Positions 17,404 to 29,946 are shown, numbered from the stretch's first letter. The stretch: DNA of 64,000 bases from Marchantia polymorpha subsp. ruderalis (GCA_037833965.1 AP031358.1:6022001-6086000); one strand, 5' to 3'. Notes: generated by a model from the sequence alone, not told the origin. Made by a program: numbers and translations.

Positions 17404-20400
17404 TGTGGTACCCCACTTTTGGCAATTTTGAGGAAATTAAAACATTTTTGAAAAAAACTGTACCCTGGCAGCATTGTAAATAGCCTTTGGTACATCAAAA
17501 CAGAGTGAATCCGGAAGATCGCGGGGATTCTCGAGGGATCTTGTAGAATCTGGGATTTGGGGTGCCGCAGCAAGGACAGGCACCACCCTCCCTGCGAGCT
17601 CCGCAGTTAGGATCTCTACGGCGCAAGGCGCAAAACCCGCCTTCGGAGGTTGCGTCCGCGGCTGTAGGGAAACCCCCGTAATTAGGTAAACCCTCGGGCG
17701 CCTTGACCAAGTTAGGGTCCCGTTGGAAAGAGCTCAACGCGCTGATTCTAACGAGCCCAAGAACGCTTGGAACGGACGAGGACTTAGGGAGTTATCGCTA
17801 CTGGAAGAAACGGAGGCGGTCGCCTACGGCGGAAGGAGTTCGCCACCGGCGCGAATTCCGCCTACGCGGAAGGGGGATTCAAGTTTTGTCCTATGCACGG
17901 ACGAAGGCGTTCGCCTGTGCACAGGCGAAGTAGGGTTAGGGAAGGCGCGAAGTCCGCCTACGCACAGGCGTTCGCCTGTGTACAGGCACTTCGGCGTCGG
18001 CGGAAAATCCGCCTTGGGCCCTAGAAATGCGCCTTGTGAGGTAGAAAGTGTACGGCGCCTTCCGCGCCAGCGCAGCGCCGCGTACGTCGGAAGAGCCGCC
18101 AGAGTAATCCAATAGGTACGGACCGTGCGGACGGCACGGGTGGATGCGCTCTTGGACGGACGGAGTTGCGGCGGCGGAAGCGCCAACGGAGAGACAAGGA
18201 ACGGACAGACTGGACGGAGACGGCTGACCACGGTCAACGCCTTCCGCGCCAGCGCAGCGCCGCGGACGGAATTCGCCTGCGCACAGGCGAACGCCTGTGC
18301 ACAGGAGGATGTTCAAGTTCCGCGCCGGCGGAGAATCCGCCGAGGCCCCTGCCTGCGCACAGGCAGGAGTTGAATTTTTGTCCGACATGCGGACACACGC
18401 GTCAAGGCAGCGGGAGATTGGCCGAGGGGCGGTACGAACAAGTGTACCGCGCAAGGCGGAAAACTCGCCTTCGGCGCTACGCCCCCATGTCCGCAGGGCG
18501 ACACGCTCGCGGAGTTCAAATCCGCCAATTCGAGCGTGAGAGTTTAATCGACGACGGCGGAGCGTGAAGCCGCGCGTGAGAGCGAAGACCGTTCCAGCGT
18601 ACAGCCGGCGCGGCCATCAAGTGAGACGTTCTTCACGACCAAGAGCCGACCATGACCTTCGACCGGGCGGCGGAGAACGTCCCATTCTTGAATTCGCGAT
18701 TCCAATCTCTTGTGCGCGCTGCGCGCATCCATCTGCTGGCTGCGGACCATTCTCGACGTCGTCACACAGGAGATTTCTTGTTGATTGAGGGAGAAGTGAG
18801 TGCGCGTGAATGAGCGGGCGAGCGAACCCCAGGATCGCAATGACGAGACCGAGCAGATTGCGGATGGTGCCACTTCGCCTGCCGCAGAACGGGCTGCGCG
18901 CTTTCGAAGAGCGCTTAATAGCAAGAAAGCTCGATTTCTTGCTATGGGGATGGAATTACATCTGTGCGAATATGGTGCGCGAGTGGCTAGAGCCACAGGG
19001 ACCACCCTCGCGCGGATTGCGTCCGCATGTTGATCGGTGGACAGTCCAAGATTGGGCACAGGCGTTGGGAAGATGTGCTGGCATGCCAGGGCATCTCCTT
19101 CTCGACAGTGAGAGCATCAAGGTGACCAAACAAGAAGAGGCGCAATTTGTGGAGCTGTTCAAGATCGGGAGGTCTACCAAGAATGGGTACAGGACCCGTG
19201 ATTACAAGGATCGATTTCGCCGGACTTTGTCCGCGGCGCTGATGCAATTACTGCAGCCGCACCGCGCCTGCTACATCACATTGTGGCAGGTCTCTTTTGT
19301 GGAGTGCGTCATCGAGGGAACTCCAATTCACTGGGCGAGCATCCTGCACAGGGTGATGCGACAACACGCGTTTGAGGAGAAGGGGGGAACTCTAAACCAT
19401 CTTTCTCCTTTCCTCATCAATTTTTATCGACAGCGGAATTGTTTGACAGCGGCGGAGCTTGAACATTTTCCGCCATTGTCCATCGACCATCCCGGGAAGT
19501 ATGTGCGGGAGAACGAGGTCGACACTTATGCGGAGGAGTCACCGACTTCTACCCCATCAAGACGGAGGGACGAAGGGAGACACACTCCTGCAGCGCGAGT
19601 GCCGCGGAAGCGGCGATGGAGGGAAGAGTCCGAAGAGGAGCAGCATCAAGAACCCTCTGCTCCCATTCGACCGCGGCCGCTGTGCGAGCCATACAGCCGG
19701 CCGAAGCAGAAGGCACGCAGACTGGTGTTGCCAGCTGACAGTGCAGACACGGCGACGATTGCGACGGAGATAGGAAGTGCGTCGCCAGAGAGGCGAGAAG
19801 AAGCGCGGACGACCGCAGGAGCAACGGGCCACGCTGCAACCTCGTCGGGAGAGAGGCCGCCTACGGGCCAGGGGCCTCCGGAGTTACCACGTGCGATGCG
19901 GACAGATGTTCCGTTTGCGCACAGGCGAACCTCCGCGGACGGACGAGCCTCCGCGGACCTGCGAACACAAGTGGACGTGGATCTACGCTTACGCGTGGGA
20001 AGGAGCAGTCCGCCTGTGCACAGGCGCTCGCCTGTGCACAGGTCGCCTGTGCACAGAACACCTCCGCACGTGCCGCCTGTGCACAGGCAAGAATCACCCC
20101 CGTTCCAACGTAGGAAGGGGAAGGAGCCGGCGGAAGAACCGCCTACGAGACACCGGCCCTCGGGGCCAGACCCTCCGGCGCACCACGCGCCGCAATTTGC
20201 GCCTTCGGCGCCAGGGCCTTCGAGCCGAGGAGATACGAGCAGAGAGCGTGCGGAGGCCGCACCATCGGCGGGAAGTCCGCCGATAGATGCGCCTTCGGCG
20301 GTAGGGCCTATAGGCCAAGGAACATCGGGCGTGCGGCCCCCGGCCATGTCGCCTTCGGCGATAGATGTCCGCGGCGCTACGCCTGCGGCGGACAAGGCGC

Positions 20401-22739
20401 CGGCAAATGCGCCTGCGCACGGGCCGGGCACGGCCCCCACGGACCGATCAAGGGAGCAGCAGACGATGGAGCGGGGCGACTGTCCGCGGGATGAAATCTC
20501 GATGCGCGATGCGCAATCCAACCCCGCGCAGCCACCCTCCGCTCAATCGCCTTCGGCGACGGACGACGGCGACAGAGAGAATGCGGTAGGCAATCAACCA
20601 GCGAACGACGGGGATGCCGCTCGGGTACATTCGCCTTCCGCCTTAGACATTTTGGCGACGAGCAGCGAGGCTGCAGCCGTGCCTTCGCAGGCAGCACACG
20701 TCGAGGACGTGCAGCCCCACTCGGGGCAGTCGCCGACGCAATCAATGGCGACTGAAATTCTCCACTCGGATGATGACGACGGAGGCTCCACGGAAGAAAT
20801 GTCAGGAGCAGAAGACACCGAGGAGGAGGAGGAGGAAATTGTTGGAGCGCCGGCGGCGGCGCTCTCTGAGCAGGTGATTCCGTTGCTGCGGTACTTGGAT
20901 CGCAAGGTCGATAAATACGCCGACCCACTCCAGCCGGGATCTTACATCGAGTTAGTGCGCAGGCGGACTCGCACTAAAGTCCACACCAGCAAGCTATTAG
21001 CTAGAGTGGACCAGGAGTTGAGGGACTTGAAGGAGAAGCATGAGTGCTTGTGGGGACAGTACAAGCTTAATCAGAAATTCTACAAGCACTCCGAGAAGAT
21101 GAAGGATGAGAAACTGGGCGAGCTCACCAAAGAGCAGGTGAAGGTCAAGGAAGCGCTCGATTCTGAGCAGGCCCAGAATCGGATTTTGTCAGAGGAGCTC
21201 GTGCGACAGACGCGGTTGTTGGAACAATGTCAGCTCGCACGGCAGGCGGATGAAGAGTTAATCCGCAGGTTGCAGTCAGAGTGTGGCGAATTGAGAGCGC
21301 AACGTGCTGAAGCCGAATCGCAATTAGTGATGATTGAAGAGGATCGCAGGAAGGAGGCGGATCGCACGAAGGTGGAGACGGCGAGGCGAGTCGCCCACTG
21401 TCTCAAGGGCTACGCCCACTGGGAAGTGAAGGCGCAGGAGAAACTCACACTGCGTGAGTTTGAATTGCGCGCAGCCGGGTTGTTGTCAGGCGACAGTAGG
21501 GGTCGGCGGAAGGTAGCGAAGAAGCTTGAGGCCTTTCTGTCGAAGGCACAGGATACCATGTCCGCCCTCGAGGGGGAGGTGTCCGCGGCGTTGCAGCGGT
21601 TGGGACTGCGCAGTCGAGCGGAAGAGTGGCAGGGTAGGGAGTTAGTGCGCGGCAGTCGGCCGCGCAGGAGACGTAGTACAGGTTCCGCGGAGTGTAGTGT
21701 AGCGTGGTTCCGTGCAGGCGTGTAGCGTAGTACAGTGTAGTGCTAGGTAGGACTTAGAAGGTATAAAATAGTTCCAGGCGTTTTGCCTGGGGTTCTTTCC
21801 CACACTAAGAAGTATAGATCAGGAACCCATTTCCTTTGCGTGTTTGTGTCTTTAAGTTCTGTCACCACGCACGAGGAGTTACAACTTAGCGTTCCGCATT
21901 TTGTAGCTGAAGGCCTTCGGCCGAATGTTCAGAGCTAGTACATTGGTTAGAGACTTGAGTAGTTCGGATCTGCACCTGCGGGTGACTGCCGATGCTCAGA
22001 GCCAGTGATTAGTTAGATACTTGAATAGTTTCGCCCCTACACCTTCGAGTGGTTCTTTCTGATTGTACTCCTTGGGATTTTTCCCCTGAATGCCAAAGTG
22101 AAGTTTTGCTACTTCGTGTAAGCCTTGGTTGTAAATTCAGGTTACGCTGCAGCAGGTGCCTTGAGGGTAACCCCTGTAGTATTTCTGGGAATGACAAGTG
22201 CCTGAGAATTCAAACTCTTCAATAGACTGTTGTTGTGTTACTGGAATGTTTCACAGTGAGTCCTTCAGTGTGGACCTGTGTTCTCTGCGCGTTTTGTGAG
22301 TTGAGAGTGTTGTTCACCGCGTAGGAGTGACTTCGATCCGAAGTAGGTAGTCCAAACCGGGTTTCCTACACTAGCAGCAAGCTAGTGGAAGCGTTGTAAA
22401 AGCCGGAGTTGGAAGTCACTGCCCGCAGCTTTGCCGAGTGTGCTCGTGAGAGACTTTCCCCCTGCAATCTTGAAGTAGAGGTCCTAACGGATCTCTGGGT
22501 TGTGTTTCTGTAGTTTCAGGTGTGTGTGTGTGTGTGTGTGTTACGCTGCACTGTGCAACCTCCGAGTGCGCTCCGAGTGGACACTTGCAGTATTTCTGGG
22601 AGTGACAGTCGCCTAAGAATTCAAACTCCTCAATAGTCTGTTAAAACGTGACACTTTGTACCCCGTGTGTTCCTCTGTCCCTGTGGGTTCGACCTTTCTA
22701 CCACTATATTGCAGTTTTAGCCTTTAGTGGGTTATTACA
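17404..22739 (+). repeat. 3' LTR of element 1 (5,336 bp)
   Basis: Complete family A LTR, TG...CA. U3 covers about 17404-21790: first 1.25 kb of GC-rich, palindrome-rich DNA (many CCTGTGCACAGG), then the LTR ORF, then TATA at 21762. R-U5 is about 950 bp with a TG microsatellite near 22520. Identical in net length to the visible 5' LTR. Confidence 0.95.
18810..21725 (+). CDS. LTR-encoded ORF (3' LTR copy, 971 aa)
   Basis: The open frame starts at MSGRANPRIAM and ends in CSVAWFRAGV. It is shorter at the N-terminus than the 1,034-1,044-codon copies elsewhere in the window but matches them along the rest. As it lies in U3 of the 3' LTR, it would be at the 3' end of the element's genomic RNA, where it could be translated only from a spliced or separately started transcript. 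It has the same conserved head, disordered middle, acidic patch and coiled coil. Function unknown. Confidence 0.75.
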   Translation: MSGRANPRIAMTRPSRLRMVPLRLPQNGLRAFEERLIARKLDFLLWGWNYICANMVREWLEPQGPPSRGLRPHVDRWTVQDWAQALGRCAGMPGHLLLDSESIKVTKQEEAQFVELFKIGRSTKNGYRTRDYKDRFRRTLSAALMQLLQPHRACYITLWQVSFVECVIEGTPIHWASILHRVMRQHAFEEKGGTLNHLSPFLINFYRQRNCLTAAELEHFPPLSIDHPGKYVRENEVDTYAEESPTSTPSRRRDEGRHTPAARVPRKRRWREESEEEQHQEPSAPIRPRPLCEPYSRPKQKARRLVLPADSADTATIATEIGSASPERREEARTTAGATGHAATSSGERPPTGQGPPELPRAMRTDVPFAHRRTSADGRASADLRTQVDVDLRLRVGRSSPPVHRRSPVHRSPVHRTPPHVPPVHRQESPPFQRRKGKEPAEEPPTRHRPSGPDPPAHHAPQFAPSAPGPSSRGDTSRERAEAAPSAGSPPIDAPSAVGPIGQGTSGVRPPAMSPSAIDVRGATPAADKAPANAPAHGPGTAPTDRSREQQTMERGDCPRDEISMRDAQSNPAQPPSAQSPSATDDGDRENAVGNQPANDGDAARVHSPSALDILATSSEAAAVPSQAAHVEDVQPHSGQSPTQSMATEILHSDDDDGGSTEEMSGAEDTEEEEEEIVGAPAAALSEQVIPLLRYLDRKVDKYADPLQPGSYIELVRRRTRTKVHTSKLLARVDQELRDLKEKHECLWGQYKLNQKFYKHSEKMKDEKLGELTKEQVKVKEALDSEQAQNRILSEELVRQTRLLEQCQLARQADEELIRRLQSECGELRAQRAEAESQLVMIEEDRRKEADRTKVETARRVAHCLKGYAHWEVKAQEKLTLREFELRAAGLLSGDSRGRRKVAKKLEAFLSKAQDTMSALEGEVSAALQRLGLRSRAEEWQGRELVRGSRPRRRRSTGSAECSVAWFRAGV

Positions 22740-24042
22740 GATCGCAAGGTCGATAAATACGCCGACCCACTCTAGCCGGGATCTTACATCGAGTTAGTGC
22801 GCAGGCGGACTCGCACTAAAGTCCACACCAGCAAGCTATTAGCTAGAGTGGACCAGGAGTTGAAGGAATTGAAGGAGAAGCATGCGTGCTTGTGGGGTCA
22901 GTACAAGCTTAATTAGAAATTCTACAAGCACTCCGAGAAGATGAAGGATGAGAAACTGGGCGAGCTCACCAAGGAGCAGGTGAAGGTCAAGGAAGCACTC
23001 ATTTCTGAGCAGGCCCAGAATCGGATTTTGTCAGAGGAGCTCGTGCGACAGACGCGGTTGTTGGAACAATGTCAGCTCGCACGGCAGGCGGATGAAGAGT
23101 TAATCCGCAGGTTACAGTCAGAGTGTGGCGAATTGAGAGCGCAACGTGCTGAAGCCGAATCGCAATTAGTGATAATTGAAGAGGATCGCAGGAAGGAGGC
23201 GGATCGCACGAAGGTGGAGACGGCGAGGCGAGTCGCCCACTGTCTCAAGGGCTACGCCCACTGGGAAGTGAAGGCGCAGGAGAAACTCACACTGCGTGAG
23301 TTTGAATTGCGCGCAGCCGGGTTGTTGTCAGGCGACAGTAGGAGTCGGCGGAAGGTAGCGAAGAAGCTCGATGCCTTTCTGTCGAAGGCACAGGATACCA
23401 TGTCCGCCCTCGAAGGGGAGGTGTCCGCGGCGTTGCAGAGGTTGGGACTCCGCAGTCGAGCGGAAGATTGGCAGGGTAGGAAGTTAGTGCGCGGCAGTCG
23501 GCCGCGCAGGAGACGTAGTACAGGTTCCGCGGAGTGTAGTGTAGCGTGGTTCCGTGCAGGCGTGTAGCGTAGTGCAGTGTAGTGTTAGGTAGGACTTAGA
23601 AGGTATAAAATAGTTCCAGGCGTTTTGCCTGGGGTTCTTTCCCATCAGAAGTGCAGATCAGGAACCCATTTCCTTGGCGTGTTTGTGTCCTTGAGTTCTG
23701 TCACCACGCACGAGGAGTTACAACTTAGCGTTCCGCATTTTGTAGCTGAAGGCCTTCGGCCGAATGTTCAGAGCTAGTACATTGGTTAGAGACTTGAGTA
23801 GTTCGGATCTGCACCTGCGGGTGACTGCCGATGCTCAGAGCCAGTGACTAGTTAGATACTTGAACAGTTTCGCCCCTACACCTTCGAGTGTTCCTTTCTG
23901 ATTGTACTCCCTTGGGATTTTTCCCCTGAATGCCAAAGTGAAGTTTTGCTACTTCGTGTAAGCCTTGGTTGTAAATTCAGGTTACGCTGCAGCAGGTGCC
24001 TTGAGGGTAACCCCTGTGGTATTTCTGGGAATGACAAGTGCC
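22740..24042 (+). repeat. Family A LTR fragment, left part
   Basis: Begins inside the LTR ORF (matches 1904 onward of the 5' LTR) immediately after element 1, so element 1 inserted into this LTR. It runs through ORF end, TATA and part of R-U5 until a solo LTR interrupts it; it resumes at 29401. The frame 22941-23567 is the ORF's C-terminal coiled-coil part. Confidence 0.9.
22941..23567 (+). pseudogene. Remnant of LTR ORF, C-terminal part
   Basis: 208 codons matching the coiled-coil tail and the conserved end (GYAHWEV...STGSAECSVAWFRAGV) of the LTR ORF. The upstream part is separated from it by element 1, so this is a fossil fragment. Confidence 0.8.
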
Positions 24043-27000
24043 TGTAATAACCCACTAAAGGCTAAAACTGCAATATAGTGGTAGAAAGGTCGAACCCACA
24101 GGGACAGAGGAACACATAGGGTACAAAGTGTCACGTTTTAACAGACTATTGAGGAGTTTGAATTCTCAGGCAACTGTCACTCCCAGAAATACTGCAAGTG
24201 TCCACTCGGAGCGCACTCGGAGGTCGCACAGTGCAGCGTAACACACACACACACACACCTGAAACTACAGAAACACAACCCAGAGATCCGTTAGGACCTC
24301 TACTCAAGATTTCAGGGGGGAAGTCTCTCAAGAGCACACTCGGCAAAGCTGCGGGCAGTGACTTCCAACTCCGGCTTTTACAACACTTCCACTAGCTTGC
24401 TGCTAGTGTAGGAAACCCGGTTTGGACTACCTACTTCGGATCGAAGTCACTCAGACGCGGTGAACAACACTCTCAACTCACAAAACGCGCAGAGAACACA
24501 GGTCCACACTGAAGGACTCACTGTGAAACATTCCAGTAACACAACAACAGTCTATTGAAGAGTTTGAATTCTCAGGCACTTGTCATTCCCAGAAATACTA
24601 CAGGGGTTACCCTCAAGGCACCTGCTGCAGCGTAACCTGAATTTAAAACCAAGGCTTACACGAAGTAGCAAAACTTCACTTTGGCATTCAGGGGAAAAAT
24701 CCCAAGGGAGTACAATCAGAAAGCAACACTCGAAGGTGTAGGGGCGAAACTGTTCAAGTATCTAACTAGTCACTGGCTCTGAGCATCGGCAGTCACCCGC
24801 GGGTGCAGTTCCGAACTACTCAAGTCTCTAACCAATGGACTAGCTCTGAATATTCGGCCGAAGGCCTTCAGCTACAAAATGCGGAACGCTAAGTTGTAAC
24901 TCCTCGTGCGTGGTGACAGAACTCAAGGACACAAACACGCAAAGGAAATGGGTTCCTGATCTGCACTTCTGATGGGAAAGAACCCCAGGCAAAACGCCTG
25001 GAACTATTTTATACCTTCTAAGTCCTACCTAGCACTACACTGCACTACGCTACACGCCTGCACGGAACCACGCTACACTACACTCCGCGGAACCTGTACT
25101 ACGTCTCCTGCGCGGCCGACTGCCGCGCACTAACTCCCTACCCTGCCACTCTTCCGCTCGACTACGCAGTCCCAACCGCTGCAACGCCGCGGACACCTCC
25201 CCCTCGAGGGCGGACATGGTATCCTGTGCCTTCGACAGAAAGGCCTTGAGCTTCTTCGCTACCTTCCGCCGACTCCTACTGTCGCCTGACAACAACCCGG
25301 CTGCGCGCAATTCAAACTCACGCAGTGTGAGTTTCTCCTGCGCCTTCACTTCCCAGTGGGCGTAGCCCTTGAGACAGTGGGCGACTCGCCTCGCCGTCTC
25401 CACCTTCGTGCGATCCGCCTCCTTCCTGCGATCCTCTTCAATCATCACTAATTGCGATTCGGCTTCAGCACGTTGCGCTCTCAATTCGCCACACTCTGAC
25501 TGCAACCTGCGGATTCACTCTTCATCCGCCTGCCGTGCGAGCTGACATTGTTCCAACAACCGCGTCTGTCGCACGAGCTCCTCTGACAAAATCCGATTCT
25601 GGGCCTACTCAGAGTTGAGTGCTTCCTTGACCTTCACCTGCTCCTTGGTGAGCTCGCCCAGTTTCTCATCCTTCATCTTCTCGGAGTGCTTGTAGAATTT
25701 CTGATTAAGCTTGTACTGACCCCACAAGCACTCATGCTTCTCCCTCAAGTCCCTCAACTCCAGGTCCACTCTAGCTAATAGCTTGCTGGTGTGGACTTTA
25801 GTGCGAGTCCGCCTGCGCACTAACTCGATGTAAGATCCCGGCTGGAGTGGGTCGGCGTATTTATCGACCTTGCGATCCAAGTACCGCAGCAACGGAATCA
25901 CCTGCTCAGAGAGCGCCGCCGCCGGCGCTCCAACAATTTCCTCCTCCTCCTCCTCGGTGTCTTCTGCTCCTGACATTTCTTCCGTGGAGCCTCCGTCGTC
26001 ATCATCCAAGTGGAGAATTTCAGTCGCCATTGATTGCGTTGGCGACTGCCCCGAGTGGGGCTGCACGTCCTCGACGTGTGCTGCCTGCGAAGGCACGGCT
26101 GCAGCCTCGCTGCTCGTCGCCAAAATGTCTAAGGCGGAAGGCGAATGTATCCGAGCGGCATCCCCGTCGCTCGCTGGTTGATTGCCCACCGCATTCTCTC
26201 TGTTGCCGTCGTCCGTCGCCGAAGGCGATTGAGCGGAGGGTGGCTGCGCGGGGTTGGATTGCGCATCGCGCATCGAGATTTCATCCCGCGGACAGTCACT
26301 CCGCTCCTCCGTCTGCTGCTCCCTTGATCGGTCCGTGGGGGCCGTGCCCGGCCCGTGCGCAGGCGCATTTGCTGGCGCCTTGTTCGTCGCAGGCGTAGCG
26401 CCGCGGACATCTATCGCCGAAGGCGACATGGCCGGGGGCCGCACGCCCGATGTTCCTTGGCCTATAGGCCCTACCGCCGAAGGCGCATCTATCGGCGGAC
26501 TTCCCGCCGATGGTGCGGCCTCCGCACGCTCTCTGCTCGTATCTCCTCGGCTCGAAGGCCCTGGCGCCGAAGGCGCAAATTGCGGCGCGTGGTGCGCCGG
26601 AGGGTCTGGCCCCGAGGGCCGGTGTCTCGTAGGCGGTTCTTCCGCCGGCTCCTTCCCCTTCCTACGTTGGAACGGGGGTGATTCTTGCCTGTGCACAGGC
26701 GGCACGTGCGGAGGTGTCCTGTGCACAGGCGGACTGCTCCTTCCCACGCGTAAGCGTAGATCCACGTCCACTTGTGTTCGCCGTTCCGCGGAGGCTCGTC
26801 CTTTCGCGGAAGTTCGCCTGTGCGCAAACGGAACATCTGTCCGCATCGCACGTGGTAACTCCGGAGGCCCCTGGCCCGTAGGCGGCCTCTCTCCCGACGA
26901 GGTTGCAGCGTGGACCGTTGCTCCTACGGTCGTCCGCGCTTCCTCTCGCCTCTCTGGCGACGCACTTCCTATCTCCGTCGCAATCGTCGCCGTGTCCGCA

Positions 27001-29400
27001 CTGTCAGCTGGTAACACCAGTCTGCGTGCCTTCTGCTTCGGCCGACTGTATGGCTCGCACAGCGGCCGCGGTCGAATGGGAGCAGAGGGTTCTTGATGCT
27101 GCTCCTCTTCGGACTCTTCCCTCCATCGCCGCTTCCGCGGCACTCGCGCTGCAGGAGTGTGTCTCCCTTCATCCCTCCGTCTTGATGGGGTAGAAGTCGG
27201 TGACTCCTCCGCATCATTGTCGACCTCGTTCTCCCGCACATACTTCCCGGGATGGTCGATGGACAATGGCGGAAAATGTTCAAGCTCCGCCGCTGTCAAA
27301 CAATTCCGCTGTCGATAAAAATTGATAAGGAAAGGAGAAAGATGGTTCAGAGTTCCCCCCTTCTCCTCAAACGCGTGCTGTCGCATCACCCTGTGCAGGA
27401 TGCTCGCCCAGTGAATTGGAGTTCCCTCGATGACGCACTCCACAAAAGAGACTTGCCACAATGTGATGTAGTAGGCGCGGTGCGGCTGCAGTAATTGCAT
27501 CAGCGCCGCGGACAGAGTCCGGCGAAATCGATCCTTGTAATCACGGGTCCTGTACCCATTCTTGGTAGACCTCCCGGTCTTGAACAGTTCCACAAATTGC
27601 GCCTCTTCTTGCTTGGTCACCTTGATGCTCTCACTGTCGAAAAGGAGATGCCCTGGCATGCCAGCACATCTTCCCAACGCCTGCGCCCAATCTTGGACTG
27701 TCCACCGATCAACATGCGGACGCAATCCGCGCGAGGGTGGTCCCTGTGGCTCTAGCCACTCGCGCACCATATTCGCACAGATGTAATTCCATCCCCATAG
27801 CAAGAAATCGAGCTTTCTTGCTATTAAGCGCTCCTCGAAAGCGCGCAGCCCGTTCTGCGGCAGGCGAAGTGGCACCATCCGCAATCTGCTCGGTCTCGTC
27901 ATTGCGTTCCTGGGGTTCGCTCGCCCGCTCATTCTACTTCCGCACTGTCCGCGTTTCTTTCTCTCTCGGCAAACTCTAATCGCTCTCAATTCCAAATCAC
28001 GCGCACTCACTTCTCCCTCAATCAACAAGAAATCTCCTGTGTGACGACGTCGAGAATGGTCCGCAGCCAGCAGATGGATGCGCGCAGCGCGCACAAGAGA
28101 TTGGAATCGCGAATTCAAGAATGGGACGTTCTCCGCCGCCCGGTCGAAGGTCATGGTCGGCTCTTGGTCGTGAAGAACGTCTCACTTGATGGCCGCGCCG
28201 GCTGTACGCTGGAACGGTCTTCGCTCTCACGCGCGGCTTCACGCTCCGCCGTCGTCGATTAAACTCTCACGCTCGAATTGGCGGATTTGAACTCCGCGAG
28301 CGTGTCACCCTGTGGACATGGGGGCGTAGCGCCGAAGGCGAGTTTTCCGCCTTGCGCGGTACACTTGTTCGTACCGCCCCTCGGCCAATCTCCTTCTGCC
28401 TTGACGCGTGTGTCCGCATGTCGGACAAAAATTCAACTCCTGCCTGTGCGCAGGCAGGGGCCTTGGCGGATTCTCCGCCGGCGCGGAACTTGAACATCCT
28501 CCTGTGCACAGGCGTTCGCCTGTGCGCAGGCGAATTCCGTCCGCGGCGCTGCGCTGGCGCGGAAGGCGTTGACCGTGGTCAGCCGTCTCCGTCCAGACTG
28601 TCCGTTCCTTGTCTCTCCGTCGGCGCTTCCGCCGCCGCAACTCCGTCCGTCCAAGAGCGTATCCACCCGTGCCGTCCGCCCGGTCCGTACCGATTGGATT
28701 ACTCTGGCGGCTCTTCCGACGTACGTGGCGCTGCGCTGGCGCGGAAGGCGCCGTACACTTTCTACCTCACAAGGCGCATTTCTAGGGCCCAAGGCGGATT
28801 TCCCGCCGACGCCGAAGTGCCTGTGCACAGGCGTACGCCTGTGCGTAGGCGGACTTCGCGCCTTCCCTAACCCTACTTCGCCTGTGCACAGGCGAACGCC
28901 TTCGTCCGTGCATAGGACAAAACTTGAATCCCCCTTCCGCGTAGGCGGAATTCGCGCCGGTGGCGAACTCCTTCCGCCGTAGGCGACCGCCTCCGTTTCT
29001 TCCAGTAGCGATAACTCCCTAAGTCCTCGTCCGTTCCAAGCGTTCTTGGGCTCGTTAGAATCAGCGCGTCGAGCTCTTTCCAACAGGACCCTAACTTGGT
29101 CAAGGCGCCCAAGGGTTGACCTAATTACGGGGGCTTCCCTACAGCCGCGGACGCAACCTCCGAAGGCGGGTTTTGCGCCTTGCGCCGTAGAGATCCTAAC
29201 TGCGGAGCTCGCAGGGAGGGTGGTGCCTGTCCATACTGCAGCACCCCAAATCCCAGATTCTACAAGATCCCTCGAGAATCCCCGCGATCTTCCGGATTCA
29301 CTCTGTTTTGATGTACCGAAGGCTATTTACAATGCTGCCAGGGTACAGTTTTCCAAAAATGTTTTAATTTCCTCAAAATTGCCAAAAGTGGGGTACCACA
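24043..29400 (-). repeat. Solo family A LTR (5,358 bp), TSD GTGCC
   Basis: Runs from TGTAATAACCC to GGGGTACCACA on the plus strand, so it is a whole LTR in reverse. Flanked by GTGCC at 24038-24042 and 29401-29405, a clean 5-bp duplication, with no internal region: a solo LTR left by LTR-LTR recombination. It carries the LTR ORF with about two breaks. Confidence 0.95.
25050..28154 (-). pseudogene. LTR-encoded ORF in solo LTR, broken copy
   Basis: Covers the full ORF from MTFDRAAENVPF to CSVAWFRAGV on the minus strand. It has about two breaks and fewer SPVHR repeats than the other copies. Otherwise it is very close to the intact copies, so the decay is recent. Confidence 0.85.
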
Positions 29401-29946
29401 GTGCCTGAGAATTCAAACTCTTCAATAGACTGTTGTTGTGTTACTGGAATGTTTCACAGTGAGTCCTTCAGTGCGGACCTGTGTTCTCTGCGCGTTTTGT
29501 GAGTTGAGAGTGTTGTTCACCGCGTAGGAGTGACTTCGATCCGAAGTAGGCAGTCCAAACCGGGTTTCCTACACTAGCAGCAAGCTAGTGGAAGTGTTGT
29601 AAAAGCCGGAGTTGGAAGTCACTGCCCGCAGCTTTGCCGAGTGTGCTCGCGAGAGACTTTCCCCCTGAAATCTTGAAGTAGAGGTCCTAACGGATCTCTG
29701 GGTTGTATTTCTGTAGTTTCAGGTGTGTGTGTGTGTGTGTGTGTGTGTTACGCTGCACTGTGCGACCTCCGAGTGCGCTCCGAGTGGACACTTGCAGTAT
29801 TTCTGGGAGTGACAGTCGCCTGAGAATTCCAACTCCTCAATAGTCTGTTAAAACGTGACACTTTGTACCCTGTGTGTTCCTCTGTCCCTGTGGGTTCGAC
29901 CTTTCTACCACTATATTGCAGTTTTAGCCTTTAGTGGGTTATTACA
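29401..29946 (+). repeat. Family A LTR fragment, right part
   Basis: Continues the LTR of 22740-24042 after the solo LTR, through the TG microsatellite (near 29723-29750) to the terminal ...GGGTTATTACA. The next base belongs to a minus-strand family B LTR, the older insertion target. Confidence 0.92.

Larger units (their letters stand above)
1..22739 (+). mobile_element. Family A LTR retrotransposon, element 1 (Ty3/Gypsy, Athila/Tat-like), 5' end outside window
   Basis: A Ty3/Gypsy element in the order LTR, PBS, gag, protease, RT, RNase H, integrase, PPT, LTR. The two LTRs align base for base: window position 1 corresponds to 18997, and both end in GGGTTATTACA (3743 and 22739). Over the shared 3,743 bp I counted about eight differences by eye, roughly 0.2 percent, so the insertion is young, probably of order 0.1 million years if usual plant substitution rates hold. 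It sits inside an older family A LTR, which resumes at 22740. A family C element (5477-13336) later split its gag-pro region. Apart from that insertion it looks nearly whole, with about one break in the pol region. The left target-site duplication lies outside the window. Confidence 0.93.

Noticed and set aside
17900-18400. CRISPR-like look of regularly repeated palindromes in U3
   Set aside because: Spacing is irregular, there are no unique spacers of constant length, no cas genes, and the context is a plant retrotransposon.
24043-29400. Reading opposite-facing A LTRs as a palindromic or foldback transposon
   Set aside because: The reverse LTR has its own clean 5-bp duplication GTGCC and complete TG...CA ends, so it is an independent solo LTR insertion.
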